Positions 26,534-36,815 of a stretch of 64,000 bases of DNA are shown piece by piece. Every line of letters starts with the position of its first letter. Within the stretch, counting starts at the first letter, position 1. Origin of the DNA: Gilvimarinus sp. DA14 (GTDB lineage Bacteria > Pseudomonadota > Gammaproteobacteria > Pseudomonadales > Cellvibrionaceae); the NCBI RefSeq assembly GCF_024204685.1, contig NZ_CP100350.1, positions 620,001 through 684,000 of the forward strand, given 5' to 3'. A program made the translations under genes and the position numbers. The notes below the pieces were generated by a model, which saw only the letters and a list, made by a program, of their open reading frames with translations, ran no database searches and was not told the origin of the DNA.

Positions 26534-27619
26534 ATGACACAGGCTTTAAACTCCGAAGCTTACGCAGAGCAGCTGCAGCAAAAAATCCAATATATTGAAT
26601 CTCTGTTTGCGCAGTTTGCTCTGCCCGCACTCGAGGTGTTCGACTCTCCCGCTAGTGGTTTTCGCATGCGTGCCGAATTTAAAATTTGGCACGAAGGGAC
26701 GCGCGCCGATTACGCCATGTACCGTCAGGGAGAATACAAAAAGCCCTACACCATTAAGGAGTTTCCACAGGGCTACGCTACCATCGGTAGGTTAATGCCA
26801 CCGCTGCTAGAGGCAATTAACAACAGCGAACTGCTGCGCCGCAAATTATTCCAAGTGGAGTTTCTCACCACCTTGAGTGGCGAGGCGTTGGTCACTTTGA
26901 TATACCACAAAAAGCTGGATGAGCAGTGGCGCCTGCAGGCCGAGAGACTACAGCAGCAACTTAACATCAAATTAATAGGACGCAGCCGCAAACAAAAATT
27001 GGTATTGAGCGAAGATTTTGTCACAGAAACGCTGAGCGTTAACGACCGCCTGTACCACTACCAACAAATTGAAAGCAGTTTTACACAGCCCAATGCCCGT
27101 GTGTGTGAAAAAATGCTCAGCTGGGCGGTAGGAAAAAGCGAAAACCTCGGCGGCGACTTACTAGAACTGTACTGCGGCAACGGCAACTTTACCCTGCCGC
27201 TATCGCAAAACTTCAACCGTGTTGTAGCGACTGAACTGGCGAAAAGCTCGGTCAATTCAGCCCAATACAATCTGGCACTTAACCAGATAGACAATGTATC
27301 CCTGGCTCGCATGTCCAGTGAAGAATTTTCCCAAGCTCTGGACAAAGTCCGCCCCTTTCGTCGCCTAAGCCACATTGATCTGGATGCCCACAACTTCAGC
27401 ACCATTTTTGTCGATCCGCCGCGAGCGGGGCTAGATCCGCACACCACTGAAATATGCCAAAGGTTTGAGAACATCCTGTATATATCGTGCAACCCGGATA
27501 CTCTCAAACGTGACCTCCAGGAGCTGACAAAAAGTCATTCGATTCAGGCTTTTGCACTGTTCGATCAGTTCCCGTTTACCCATCACATTGAATGCGGCGC
27601 ACTACTGCAACGGCGATAA
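26534..27619 (+). CDS. trmA: tRNA (uracil-54-C5)-methyltransferase
   Basis: This 361-residue SAM-dependent enzyme makes ribothymidine at position 54 of the tRNA T loop. The SAM motif LLELYCGNGNFTLPLS (near residue 214), the DPPRAGLDP motif and the catalytic Cys in ILYISCNPDTL (near 316) are present, followed by FDQFPFTHHIE. The length and the lack of an N-terminal TRAM domain and Fe-S cysteines fit TrmA rather than RlmD. It converges with the DUF2489 gene across 24 bases. Confidence 0.96.
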   Translation: MTQALNSEAYAEQLQQKIQYIESLFAQFALPALEVFDSPASGFRMRAEFKIWHEGTRADYAMYRQGEYKKPYTIKEFPQGYATIGRLMPPLLEAINNSELLRRKLFQVEFLTTLSGEALVTLIYHKKLDEQWRLQAERLQQQLNIKLIGRSRKQKLVLSEDFVTETLSVNDRLYHYQQIESSFTQPNARVCEKMLSWAVGKSENLGGDLLELYCGNGNFTLPLSQNFNRVVATELAKSSVNSAQYNLALNQIDNVSLARMSSEEFSQALDKVRPFRRLSHIDLDAHNFSTIFVDPPRAGLDPHTTEICQRFENILYISCNPDTLKRDLQELTKSHSIQAFALFDQFPFTHHIECGALLQRR

Positions 27620-27643
27620 TGTAAAGTTGGGAATAGAGTAAAA

Positions 27644-28108
27644 CTAAAAGCGACGCCCTTTGATTCGCTGTGCAGCATCGAGGACAAACTCACTGTACTT
27701 ACCCTCGTGCTGCTCGCGTTCTTTATCCAGGGCCAGCTTTTGCTTGGTAGGCAATTTTTTCCAGGCATCCAAAATTGGAATGTGCGCGGTAGCGTCACGC
27801 AGCTGATAAAACGCCGAAAACTCCTCGCGCACAGAGTCCTCTACCCCCAAGCTATCGAGCAGAACAGAAACTCGGATACTGGCCTCGGTCAGACTTATCT
27901 CATCCGTAACGACGGCCGCGGCAATCACCTGAATACTGTTATTCACCCGCTCGCGCTGTGCTCGCCCCTGCTCTTCCAGTTGTTCGAGCTGACTTTGTTG
28001 TCGCCGGCGCAGTTCGCGTAACTTAAGCAGATAGTAGAGAGCCACTACGCTCAGGATAAGCACGATAGCCAGAGCTACTAGCGAAATTACTAACATCAAA
28101 TTACTCAT
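27644..28108 (-). CDS. DUF2489 family membrane-anchored protein
   Basis: This 154-residue protein has one N-terminal transmembrane segment (residues about 5-28), a basic coiled stretch and the DUF2489 cytosolic domain (NNSIQVIAAAVVTDEISLTEA, then IPILDAWKKLPTKQKLALD). Function is unknown. It overlaps the end of rmuC by eight bases, which indicates coupled expression and perhaps a shared role at the membrane. Confidence 0.85.
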   Translation of the reverse strand: MSNLMLVISLVALAIVLILSVVALYYLLKLRELRRRQQSQLEQLEEQGRAQRERVNNSIQVIAAAVVTDEISLTEASIRVSVLLDSLGVEDSVREEFSAFYQLRDATAHIPILDAWKKLPTKQKLALDKEREQHEGKYSEFVLDAAQRIKGRRF

Positions 28109-29612
28109 CGGAAGTATCCACCTCGCTTTGCTCTTCGCCGCCCATATCCAACAGCGCTGGATCTATGGTCTTTTTGGTTTTGGCACCCAGGCGGCGAATG
28201 GTGTCCACCCGGCGCAGTAAGTTGCCGCGCCCAGAATGCAGCCGCTTGTGGGTTTTATCATAGGCATCGCGGGTTTTATCCAGTTGTTGGCCCAGCTGAT
28301 CCAGCGCTTCAAGCACACCCACAAACTGATCGTGCAAACCACCCGCGTCTTTGGCGATCCGCTCAGCGTTGCGGTTTTGCTTTTCATAGCGCCAAATGTT
28401 TTCCACTGTACGCAAAATCGCCAGCAAGGTTGTTGGACTGGCGAGGATAATCTGGCGGTCGTACGCATCTTTGTACAGATTGGCATCGTGCTGCAGCGCA
28501 AGCATAAAAGCAGCTTCAATAGGAACAAAAATAAAGACAAAATCTAAGGCGCGCAGGCCAGGAAGATTCTCATAGTCCTTCGCACTTAAGCCTTTAATAT
28601 GGTTGCGCACCGACTGGATATGAGCCTGCAAATATTTTTGTCGCTCACCTTCATCATCGCTGCTGCAGTAGCGCTCGTAATCAGTCAACGATACTTTGGC
28701 ATCAATAACAATGTCCTTACCCTCGGGGAGTCTCACCACCACATCTGGCATCCGCCTAGCGCCGGTTTCACTGGTAAAGCTCAGCTGGGTTTCGTATTCG
28801 CGCCCTTTTTGTAATCCAGATTGTTCCAGCAAACGCTCTAGCACGATTTCACCCCAGCCACCCTGAGCCTTACTATTGCCCTTCAGTGCCTGGGCTAAAT
28901 TGACGGCATCTTCGCCAATTTTATGGGCCTGTTTTTGCAACTCTTGAATCTGTCCGGACAGGCGGTTGCGCTCGGCATTTTCCTTCTCGTATACATCTTC
29001 AACCTTTTTGCGAAAGTCGGACAGTTGCGCTTTGAAGGGTGAGAGCGCGCCCTCCAATAGACTTTGGCTTGTGCTATTAAACTGTGCGCTTTTTTGTTCA
29101 AACAGTTTGTTGGCGGTAAGCTCAAACTCTTTCTTTAGCTCTTGCCGGGTCTGCTCCAGCAAGCTTTCCTGAGCTTTTAGTTTATCTCTTTCCGCCTCAA
29201 GCTGAGTGCTCAACTGCGAGCGCTGTTCACTCAAGCGAACAACCTGCGATTCCAACGCCTGCTGTTCTGACTTTAATGTTTCAAAATGGGTCAAGCGCTC
29301 CTTGAGACCAGAATTGAGCGACATCTGCTCGGATAGTTTGCGATTGAGCTCGTCCCGACTTTGCTCTAGCCGGGTAATATTCAGCTTTTGCTCCTGTAGC
29401 TCTGTCTCAGAGTGATCCAGCTGCGCTTCAAGCTGAGTTTTTTGCAGCTTGTGTTGATGCGCTTGATCCGTCAGCGCAGTATTCATTTCTGTCTCGCGCG
29501 CTCGCAGTTTGAATGCCGCATACACGGACACAACCAGTGCGCCCAACAAAGCGCTTGCCGCCGCTATCGATAACAGCGCAAGTGTCGATAGCGCTAATAA
29601 CTCTTGAATCAT
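28101..29612 (-). CDS. rmuC: RmuC family DNA recombination protein
   Basis: This 503-residue protein has an N-terminal membrane segment (residues about 8-32), a coiled coil to about residue 195 and the RmuC domain after it (AQGGWGEIVLERLLEQSGL, VIDAKVSLTDYERY, VFIFVPIEAAF, ASPTTLLAILRTV). The GGWGE and DAK residues fit the predicted restriction-endonuclease-like fold. RmuC limits inversions at short inverted repeats in E. coli. The ATG at 29612 is chosen because GGA lies eight bases upstream; a GTG at 29624 has no such support. Confidence 0.93.
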   Translation of the reverse strand: MIQELLALSTLALLSIAAASALLGALVVSVYAAFKLRARETEMNTALTDQAHQHKLQKTQLEAQLDHSETELQEQKLNITRLEQSRDELNRKLSEQMSLNSGLKERLTHFETLKSEQQALESQVVRLSEQRSQLSTQLEAERDKLKAQESLLEQTRQELKKEFELTANKLFEQKSAQFNSTSQSLLEGALSPFKAQLSDFRKKVEDVYEKENAERNRLSGQIQELQKQAHKIGEDAVNLAQALKGNSKAQGGWGEIVLERLLEQSGLQKGREYETQLSFTSETGARRMPDVVVRLPEGKDIVIDAKVSLTDYERYCSSDDEGERQKYLQAHIQSVRNHIKGLSAKDYENLPGLRALDFVFIFVPIEAAFMLALQHDANLYKDAYDRQIILASPTTLLAILRTVENIWRYEKQNRNAERIAKDAGGLHDQFVGVLEALDQLGQQLDKTRDAYDKTHKRLHSGRGNLLRRVDTIRRLGAKTKKTIDPALLDMGGEEQSEVDTSDE

Positions 29613-29749
29613 TTTATTGTCCACTTGTGTGAGGCTTCACTTGGCTGTCGCCTCATCGATATACTAGAATCAGGCCTTGGGTGTGCCGCAGGCCAATGGT
29701 CTGTATGAGGCCTTGGCTAATATCCAACCATTAGAGACATAACAGCAGC

Positions 29750-30172
29750 ATGGGCAAACCAGATCTGACGCTACAGGTTCGCCGTCTTTGTGCCGACGGC
29801 TACCGTTTGTACGATAGCAAAGAGTATCGATTGGCGTTGCGCTCATTCTACCAAGCCTGGCTTTTGATTCCCAAGCCCCAAAGCGAATACGCCGAAGCCG
29901 GCTGGGTGCTCACAGCCATTGGCGACACCTACTTCAAGCTGCAGCAATTTGAGCAAGGTGCCGAATCTCTCACTTCAGCTCTCTATTGCCCCGATGCCGA
30001 CAAAAGTCCATTTCTACAATTAAGGTTAGGCCAGTGCCTGTTTGAGTTGGGACGCATCCCGGAGGCACGCAAGTATTTGCTTCATGCATATCACGCTAGC
30101 TCCAGTCTTTTTGATAATGAACCACCAAGCTACAGTGCAGCCATCGCTGATTTGATCCCGCAACATGACTAA
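29750..30172 (+). CDS. Small TPR-repeat protein
   Basis: This 140-residue protein contains about three tetratricopeptide-like helical pairs (SKEYRLALRSFYQAWLLIP, VLTAIGDTYFKLQQFEQGAE, LRLGQCLFELGRIPEARKYL). It has no signal peptide, so it is probably a cytosolic protein-binding adaptor. It overlaps the start of murI by eight bases, so the two are coupled, but there is no evidence for a role in peptidoglycan synthesis beyond that. It is divergent from rmuC across about 140 bases. Confidence 0.82.
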   Translation: MGKPDLTLQVRRLCADGYRLYDSKEYRLALRSFYQAWLLIPKPQSEYAEAGWVLTAIGDTYFKLQQFEQGAESLTSALYCPDADKSPFLQLRLGQCLFELGRIPEARKYLLHAYHASSSLFDNEPPSYSAAIADLIPQHD

Positions 30173-31028
30173 GCAAGCAAATGTTCCTCATGTACTGGTG
30201 TTTGACTCCGGTGTTGGCGGGCTGAGTGTTTATCAGCATATACAACAGTTGATTCCAGCGGCCAGCCTGAGCTATTTATCAGACAACGGCGGGTTTCCCT
30301 ACGGCGAGAAAAGCGATCAAGTTTTAATCTGCCGCTGTTTACATGTTATTGAGCACTACTTGCAAAACGCCGTAACCCAGCCCGACGTTATTGTAATTGC
30401 CTGCAACACAGCCAGTACGCTCGCGTTACCACAACTACGCCAGCGTTTACGCCAGCCTATTGTGGGCGTTGTTCCGGCCGTTAAGCCAGCGGCAGCGCTC
30501 TCTGCGAATAATTACATTGGGTTACTAGCGACACCTGGCACCATATACCGAGACTACACCCGAAATCTGATTCGTGAGTTCGCTAGGCATTGCCATGTAG
30601 TCACCAGCGGCTCGACCCAACTGGTTCATCTGGCGGAGAAAAAACTGTGCGGCGAGGCGGTATCCGAAGCGCAATTGGCAGCCTGCCTGGAAAAATTTAT
30701 CGCCGCAAGCCCCGCCAACCCACACCCTGACGCTATGGACTGTCTGGTCCTGGCCTGTACCCATTTTCCGTTACTGAGTGAGGAGATTTCACGCCTGTTG
30801 GGGCCGGAGGTAAAATTATTGGACTCTGGCGAAGCGATTGCACGTCGCGTCGCCTATTGGCTGGACGAGCTTGGGTTTAATCTAAGCGATGTCGATCAAA
30901 CCCCATCGGCGCACGCCTACTTTACTCAGAGCTCGAAAAGGCTCGACAAACTAGAAGCCGGGCTGCGCCACTATGGACTGCTCAGCTACTCGGTTCTAAC
31001 CTCGCTTTTGCCGGTCGGCAAACAATAG
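30165..31028 (+). CDS. murI: Glutamate racemase
   Basis: This 287-residue enzyme converts L- to D-glutamate for peptidoglycan. Both catalytic cysteines are visible, in VIACNTASTLA (near residue 75) and LACTHFPLL (near 192), and VFDSGVGGLSVYQHI opens the protein. DNGGFPYGEKS replaces the more usual DxxRFPYG form. The last 33 bases overlap the convergent GGDEF/EAL gene, so transcripts are antisense there. Confidence 0.95.
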   Translation: MTKQANVPHVLVFDSGVGGLSVYQHIQQLIPAASLSYLSDNGGFPYGEKSDQVLICRCLHVIEHYLQNAVTQPDVIVIACNTASTLALPQLRQRLRQPIVGVVPAVKPAAALSANNYIGLLATPGTIYRDYTRNLIREFARHCHVVTSGSTQLVHLAEKKLCGEAVSEAQLAACLEKFIAASPANPHPDAMDCLVLACTHFPLLSEEISRLLGPEVKLLDSGEAIARRVAYWLDELGFNLSDVDQTPSAHAYFTQSSKRLDKLEAGLRHYGLLSYSVLTSLLPVGKQ

Positions 31029-33989
31029 TGCCATAAAGTCATCCACCGGCAGAGGTTTACTGTAGTAGTAACCCTGCCCAAAGTGACAACCGCAATTAGA
31101 CAAAAAGGCGTGTTGCTCGGGCGTTTCCACCCCTTCGACCACCACTTTGTAATGCAGGCTTTTGGCCATGGCAACCACCAAGGAAGTAATCGCCCTATCC
31201 TCTTCGTCATCGGGCAAGTCCTGCACAAAGCTGCGATCCACCTTAAGGCTGTTAATCGGTAGGCGCTTAAGATAGCTGAGCGAAGAATAACCTGTACCAA
31301 AGTCATCAATCGCCAGACCGCAGCCTTTTTGCCGCAATTGCTCCAACATAGGAATAACATTAGCCACATCTTCCAGCAGCGTGCTTTCGGTTACCTCCAG
31401 CTCCAGCGACCCCGGAGATAAACCAGACTCCTGCAAGACCGCCTCTAGCATCTGTAAAAAACCAGCTTCACTGAGCTGACGCGCCGAGATATTCACTGAC
31501 AATTTAAACTCCCGACCCAGCGCCTTTTGAATACCGCGCGCCTGATAGCAAGCAGTTTTAAGAACCCACTTACCAATAGGCACAATCAGCCCGGATTCCT
31601 CTGCTGCGGGAATAAAATCAGCGGGTGACACTAATCCCCGAGTGGGATGCTGCCAGCGAATTAATGCTTCGGCACCCACTATGCGACCACTGCCAAGATC
31701 CACCAAAGGCTGATAGTAGAGCATAAACTGGCCAAATTTCAGTGCCTGACGCATATCCCGCTCGATAGCCAAACGCTGTTCCACCGCCGCGTTCATGTCG
31801 GCGGTGTAAAACTGAAATACATTGCGCCCCTTATCCTTGGCCCGGTACATAGCAAGGTCGGCATTTTTCATTAATACATCCAGATTATCGCTATCATCCG
31901 GCGCCATGGTTATGCCAATACTCACCCCTGCAACAACCTCCTTGCCTTCCAACTCCAGCGGCTGGTTAAGTGCACGAATTAATTTGGTAGCCACCACATA
32001 GGCATATTGGGGGCTCTCTACTTCGTCCAGAAGCACCGCAAACTCATCCCCCCCGAGACGCGCAACACAGTCTTCTTCGCGTAGGTGGCTGCGCAGCCTG
32101 CCGCTTACCTCGATTAATAATTGATCGCCAGCCTCATGACCGAAGGTATCGTTAATTCTCTTAAAGTGGTCGAGATCGAGATAGAACAGAGCGATATGAC
32201 TGCCGCTGCGCAAGCTGCGATTGAGCGCCGTGTGCAACTGCTTTTTAAACAGAATGCGGTTAGCAAGACCCGTTAAATGGTCGTAATAGGCGAGTTTTTC
32301 AACTTCACGTTGCTTTTCTTTTAAATCGCTAATGTCCTGACCGACGCAGACATAGTATTCAGGCTCTTGTTGGGTGCTGAGAATTGCCGTAACGGTTTGC
32401 ATCAACCAGAAACTGCGACCGTCGGCTGTGCGAGCCAGATACTCGGCCTGCCACCGGGCCGACTCTTCAACATCTTGCCCCCGCTGCAGCTGCTCACGTA
32501 AGCGGCTGTTAATAGTCTCGGGACTAAGGCTGGCGCTATCGCTCAACAACAACGGGTTATCGGCTTGATATTCAGGACCGGCAACCTGCCAGTACTGCGA
32601 ATTGGCATACACAATTTCCCAGCTCTTGTTGAGAATGACAACCAAGCTTGCGCTGTTTTCAATGGCCGCCATAAGTTGGCGCGACTCAGCACTGGCTTTA
32701 TCCAGCAGCAATATCTTATCGTCTAAGCCGCGAATCAGATGGCGAATCTGATCCAGCATGTCATTAATCGCATTACTTAAACGACCTATTTCATCGCGCC
32801 CCATAGAGGGCAGACTGGTCTGCCAGTTGTCGCGGCTGACCTGGCCCGTTGCTTCGGCCAGCACGCTTATTCGCCGCACCACAAAGAGCCGGATACTGAA
32901 ATACAACACCACAAACAAAAACACGCCCAGCATGGCGATATTGGCGTAGACACTCATCATTGACGAGCGAAAACTGGATGTAATCAACGACTGCGGGTAG
33001 TAAAAACTGATGTACCAGTCCATGTCTTTCAAGCGGGTAGCAACAATATTGACTCGCTCACCGTCGATACTGCGCGACTCAACATGCCCCAGCGGCACCT
33101 TGCGCTCTATTACCTCGCGCAAATATATTGAGTTGGAAGCCGGTAGAGATTCATTCTCATTGAGTATGGGATAGGAATCATCCCGGGTGTTGACACTCGC
33201 CTGCAGACGCGGCGCCTGCCTGCTGTGTAACACGACCTCCCCTTCAAGATTAAACAAGAACGCCTGAATGAGGTCGTTATCGGTATCCAGTGCACGCAGC
33301 TTGCCCATCAGATAACTGACATCAATATCACCGCCCATCACACCAATAAAACGCTCCTGCCAGTAAATAGGTATCACCAGTGAGGTCATCCAACGGTCCG
33401 TGTATGTGTCGAAATAGATGGGCGTCCACTCCGCACTGCGATCGGGGTTGTTAGCTGGTGTGGCAACGGTGTAAAAAATCTCTGTGGTCACATCGTGATC
33501 AGCGCGGTGGTTTTCAACAATCGTTTTCGGCCAGACGCGGCTTAAGCGCTGCTCACTGATAAAATAAAAAGCACTGAACAAGCTGGCCATGACCGGGCTG
33601 GTTTGCTCCCATGTTTCTTCCGAGGCCAGCAATAAACGCAAGGTATCTTCGCTCGGTGGAAAATCCTTGTGTATAAAAGCCCCGGAGTGAGGGGAAAGCA
33701 CCCTGTAAGCCCCATCAGGAGCCGGGGCAAGCCTAGGTTGCGCGCTATAGTCGTGAGTGTTCAGTTGATAGGCAAACGCTTCTGCCGCCGCCTTCAGAGC
33801 ATTTAAGCGGCCGCTCAGCTCGTCTTCCAAGTAACGGCTATAGCGACTGGAGAGCGCCTGTAAGCGCGAATCGTATAAGGTCTGAATACGGCGAGATTCA
33901 GAGTACCCCACCCGCACAGCGCCAAGGATGCCACTTAAAATGACAAACCCGATCACAATAATCAGCAACTTTGCATTGAGGGAACGCAT
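30996..33989 (-). CDS. Cache-HAMP-PAS-GGDEF-EAL c-di-GMP protein
   Basis: This 997-residue membrane protein has a first transmembrane helix (residues about 8-28), a periplasmic double-Cache-like sensor (about 35-330), a second helix near 345-365, then HAMP (about 370-420), PAS (about 440-555), GGDEF (about 565-730) and EAL (about 740-990). The cyclase motif GGDEF is intact, with an RxxD inhibitory site (REED) five residues before it. The phosphodiesterase motifs EALIR, DDFGTGYSS and KVDRSF are also intact. It could therefore make or break c-di-GMP, with net direction set by the sensed ligand. It is a single-gene unit. Confidence 0.93.
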   Translation of the reverse strand: MRSLNAKLLIIVIGFVILSGILGAVRVGYSESRRIQTLYDSRLQALSSRYSRYLEDELSGRLNALKAAAEAFAYQLNTHDYSAQPRLAPAPDGAYRVLSPHSGAFIHKDFPPSEDTLRLLLASEETWEQTSPVMASLFSAFYFISEQRLSRVWPKTIVENHRADHDVTTEIFYTVATPANNPDRSAEWTPIYFDTYTDRWMTSLVIPIYWQERFIGVMGGDIDVSYLMGKLRALDTDNDLIQAFLFNLEGEVVLHSRQAPRLQASVNTRDDSYPILNENESLPASNSIYLREVIERKVPLGHVESRSIDGERVNIVATRLKDMDWYISFYYPQSLITSSFRSSMMSVYANIAMLGVFLFVVLYFSIRLFVVRRISVLAEATGQVSRDNWQTSLPSMGRDEIGRLSNAINDMLDQIRHLIRGLDDKILLLDKASAESRQLMAAIENSASLVVILNKSWEIVYANSQYWQVAGPEYQADNPLLLSDSASLSPETINSRLREQLQRGQDVEESARWQAEYLARTADGRSFWLMQTVTAILSTQQEPEYYVCVGQDISDLKEKQREVEKLAYYDHLTGLANRILFKKQLHTALNRSLRSGSHIALFYLDLDHFKRINDTFGHEAGDQLLIEVSGRLRSHLREEDCVARLGGDEFAVLLDEVESPQYAYVVATKLIRALNQPLELEGKEVVAGVSIGITMAPDDSDNLDVLMKNADLAMYRAKDKGRNVFQFYTADMNAAVEQRLAIERDMRQALKFGQFMLYYQPLVDLGSGRIVGAEALIRWQHPTRGLVSPADFIPAAEESGLIVPIGKWVLKTACYQARGIQKALGREFKLSVNISARQLSEAGFLQMLEAVLQESGLSPGSLELEVTESTLLEDVANVIPMLEQLRQKGCGLAIDDFGTGYSSLSYLKRLPINSLKVDRSFVQDLPDDEEDRAITSLVVAMAKSLHYKVVVEGVETPEQHAFLSNCGCHFGQGYYYSKPLPVDDFMALLFADRQKRG

Positions 33990-34118
33990 ATCCGCGCAGC
34001 TTCACTCCGTGTTATTTACACTTCACTATACACCAGATTCACGGATTACAGGCCTCGCTAGCTTGCCCCATTCCCGTGCAAAACCGTAAACTGCGGCGCT
34101 TACTTGAAGGAGTTGTGT

Positions 34119-36815
34119 ATGTCGGCGGTGTTATTTGCAATTGAGCCTCTGGTAGATCGTCTAAGTGGCGGCCAATTACTGCTTACCGCCAACAATCGTC
34201 AGCGCAATCAGATATTACGTGCTTACCACCAATATCAGCACCGCCAGGCAAAACTGAACAGCTGGCCCGAGCCGCGAGTGTACGCGCTCAATCAGTGGCT
34301 GGAACGTCAGTGGGAGCGGTTTCAATTCCAACACTCAGACTCCCCTAAAGCCCTGTTAAACCGCTGGCAAACCAGCCTGCTATGGGAGCAGGTAATCACC
34401 GACAGCCTCGGTGCCGAGCAACTTATGCAGGCGCGTCAGCTTGCCAGCAAAGCAGAAACAGCCCGGGTGGCGCTGCAAGCGTGGCGTTGCCCGCTGACTC
34501 AGCTCGAGCAATGGCCCACCGCCGAGCCCCGATTCATCGAATGGTACCAGGCATTCCATCAGCAACTCGATAAGCACCTGCTCATTACCCGCGAAGGTGT
34601 ACAAGAGAGGCTTTTAAGTGCGCTGCAAAGTGGCGAACTAAAACCGACTGCCAACGCCAGTGTGTATGGCTTTGACGATATTCCGCCATTGACTCAAGCC
34701 CTACTGGAACTTGCTCTGCCAAATGCAGAAACTGTAGCCGACCCGAGTAGCGATAACATACAAACGCTCACCAGCGAAGCCGACAGCGAAAGCGAGATTC
34801 GCCGCGCGGCACTCTGGGCGGACGACATTTTGGCAAAGGAGCCAGAAGCGGTTATTGGCATTATCGTGCCCGAGCTCGGCCGCGAGCGCGAATTGGTAGA
34901 ACGCATTTTTACCGAGGTCTTTAATCCACTGACACCCCAACCAAGCCAGCCCCGTCAGGTAGCCCCCTTTAACTTTTCTGCCGGCACGCCGCTGGGGCAG
35001 GCTCCAGTTATCAAAGCGGCGCTGGAGCTGGTGGCGCTGCACTGTCGCCCCATCACCACAGATGCGGCTGCAAGGCTGCTGGACTCGCTATTTTGGGGCA
35101 ATTACCAAGAGGAAAAGCCCATACGGGCTAAGGCGATCGCAAGCTTGCGACGCCTTGCTAAGCGCGAACTGAAAAGCTCAGAAATTCGCAAAGTGTGCCG
35201 AGGTTTAATCGAGCGCAGCGAGAGCGACGTGCAATTGGCAAAGCGCCTGGAAATGGCCATGGATATCGAGCGTCAGGCCCGCTTTAAATTAACGATCAGT
35301 GATTGGGTGGAGAAAATCACCCACCTGCTAGAACAACTCGGCTGGCCCGGCGAACGACGTCTGGATAGTGTTGAATATCAACAGGTCGCACTTTGGCACG
35401 AGACACTGTTTGAGCAGACCAAGTTGGCGCAGCTACAAGCACCTTTGAGCTTAAGCGAAGCTCTAAGCTTACTGCAAAGACAGTTGGAGCAAACGCCTTT
35501 TCAACCGCAAACGCCCGACTCGCCAATTCAGATACTAGGTTTGCTGGAAGCCTCCGGTCTACAATTTACCCACGCCTGGGTTATGGGCATGCATCAGCAG
35601 GCCTGGCCGCCCGCGGCCAAACCTAACCCTCTGTTGCCGGTGGGCCTGCAGCGCGATTGGCAGATGCCGCGCGCCAGCGCAGAACGCGAGTTGCTTTACG
35701 CCGAGCGCTTAACCAAACGACTACGCCAATGCGCCGCCACAGTTGTGTTTAGCTACCCCAAGGCCGATGGCGATCGCCATTTACTATCCAGCGCGCTAAT
35801 ACAGGATATACCCGCCGTAAGCCCGCAGCAGCTAAGTCATGGCTCACAATCACTGACGCAAGATAACTACCAACGGCTGTGCGAGAGCACCTCTCTCGAA
35901 TGGCTCGACTGCGAATTTGGCCCCCCACTCGATAGCAGTAAACTGCCCGGCGGCAGCGGCATGTTTAGCGCCCAGGCCAAGTGCCCTTTCTCAGCCTTTG
36001 CCCGTTACAGGCTGGGCGCCTACGCCTTTGACCCGCCTAGGTTTGGTTTTTCTGCGGCAGATAGAGGCAATTTGTTGCATCTCATTCTCGCCGAGCTGTG
36101 GCAAGGCCTAAACAACCAGGCCGAACTCGTAGCCTTGGATGCAAATCACCTCAACCAGCGCGTTAATCAACTTGCACAAGAGTGCGTCAGCCACGCGGCA
36201 CGCAAACGCCCCGAGATCTCCCCAGCCCTGCAGGCTTTGGAAAGCGAGAGACTAAGCGCACAAATTACTCAGTGGCTAGAATTCGAAAAGCTCAGGCCGG
36301 ACTTTGCCATTGCCTGGCTGGAGCAACAAGTAACTGCCGAGTTTGCGGGCCTGCAATTCGATGTGCGCATTGACAGGATGGACACCCTGGACAGTGGCGA
36401 GCACCTGTTGATTGATTACAAAACCGGCAGCGCCAGCACCAACGCATGGAAGGAATTGCGCTTTACCGATCCGCAGCTGCCACTGTACGTCTGTGCCCTT
36501 ACCGAACATAACATTACTGCCATCGCGCTCGTGAGCATCAACGCCAAAAACACGCAATTATCCGGCTGGGGCGATCAAACAGCACTGAATATTACCGGTA
36601 TAGAGCCTCCGGAAAAGCAAAGCTGGCAACACCAATTGGATGCTTGGCAAAGTGCTTTACAGCAACTGGCCGCAGAGATTCGCCAGGGTTACGCCAGCAC
36701 CCTGTATCGCAGCGTCGATGCGCAGCGCTACGACAACTGGTTAGCCCCGCTATCGCGAGTTGACGACGAGGCGCAGGTGCAGCGCTGGTTGAATCAGCCG
36801 GAGGCCGCAAAATGA
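34119..36815 (+). CDS. AddB-like inactivated helicase/PD-(D/E)XK nuclease
   Basis: This 898-residue protein resembles the proteobacterial AddB-like family, partner of an AddA/RecB-like helicase in double-strand-break end processing. The C-terminal nuclease domain has VRIDRMD and LLIDYKTGS, giving the Asp, Asp and Lys of a PD-(D/E)XK site. The N-terminal helicase half lacks a Walker A motif. The four-cysteine Fe-S site of Bacillus AddB is not evident; only CPFSAFARYRLG remains. The ATG at 34119 has AAGGAG seven bases upstream. It overlaps the helicase gene by four bases (ATGA). Confidence 0.85.
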   Translation: MSAVLFAIEPLVDRLSGGQLLLTANNRQRNQILRAYHQYQHRQAKLNSWPEPRVYALNQWLERQWERFQFQHSDSPKALLNRWQTSLLWEQVITDSLGAEQLMQARQLASKAETARVALQAWRCPLTQLEQWPTAEPRFIEWYQAFHQQLDKHLLITREGVQERLLSALQSGELKPTANASVYGFDDIPPLTQALLELALPNAETVADPSSDNIQTLTSEADSESEIRRAALWADDILAKEPEAVIGIIVPELGRERELVERIFTEVFNPLTPQPSQPRQVAPFNFSAGTPLGQAPVIKAALELVALHCRPITTDAAARLLDSLFWGNYQEEKPIRAKAIASLRRLAKRELKSSEIRKVCRGLIERSESDVQLAKRLEMAMDIERQARFKLTISDWVEKITHLLEQLGWPGERRLDSVEYQQVALWHETLFEQTKLAQLQAPLSLSEALSLLQRQLEQTPFQPQTPDSPIQILGLLEASGLQFTHAWVMGMHQQAWPPAAKPNPLLPVGLQRDWQMPRASAERELLYAERLTKRLRQCAATVVFSYPKADGDRHLLSSALIQDIPAVSPQQLSHGSQSLTQDNYQRLCESTSLEWLDCEFGPPLDSSKLPGGSGMFSAQAKCPFSAFARYRLGAYAFDPPRFGFSAADRGNLLHLILAELWQGLNNQAELVALDANHLNQRVNQLAQECVSHAARKRPEISPALQALESERLSAQITQWLEFEKLRPDFAIAWLEQQVTAEFAGLQFDVRIDRMDTLDSGEHLLIDYKTGSASTNAWKELRFTDPQLPLYVCALTEHNITAIALVSINAKNTQLSGWGDQTALNITGIEPPEKQSWQHQLDAWQSALQQLAAEIRQGYASTLYRSVDAQRYDNWLAPLSRVDDEAQVQRWLNQPEAAK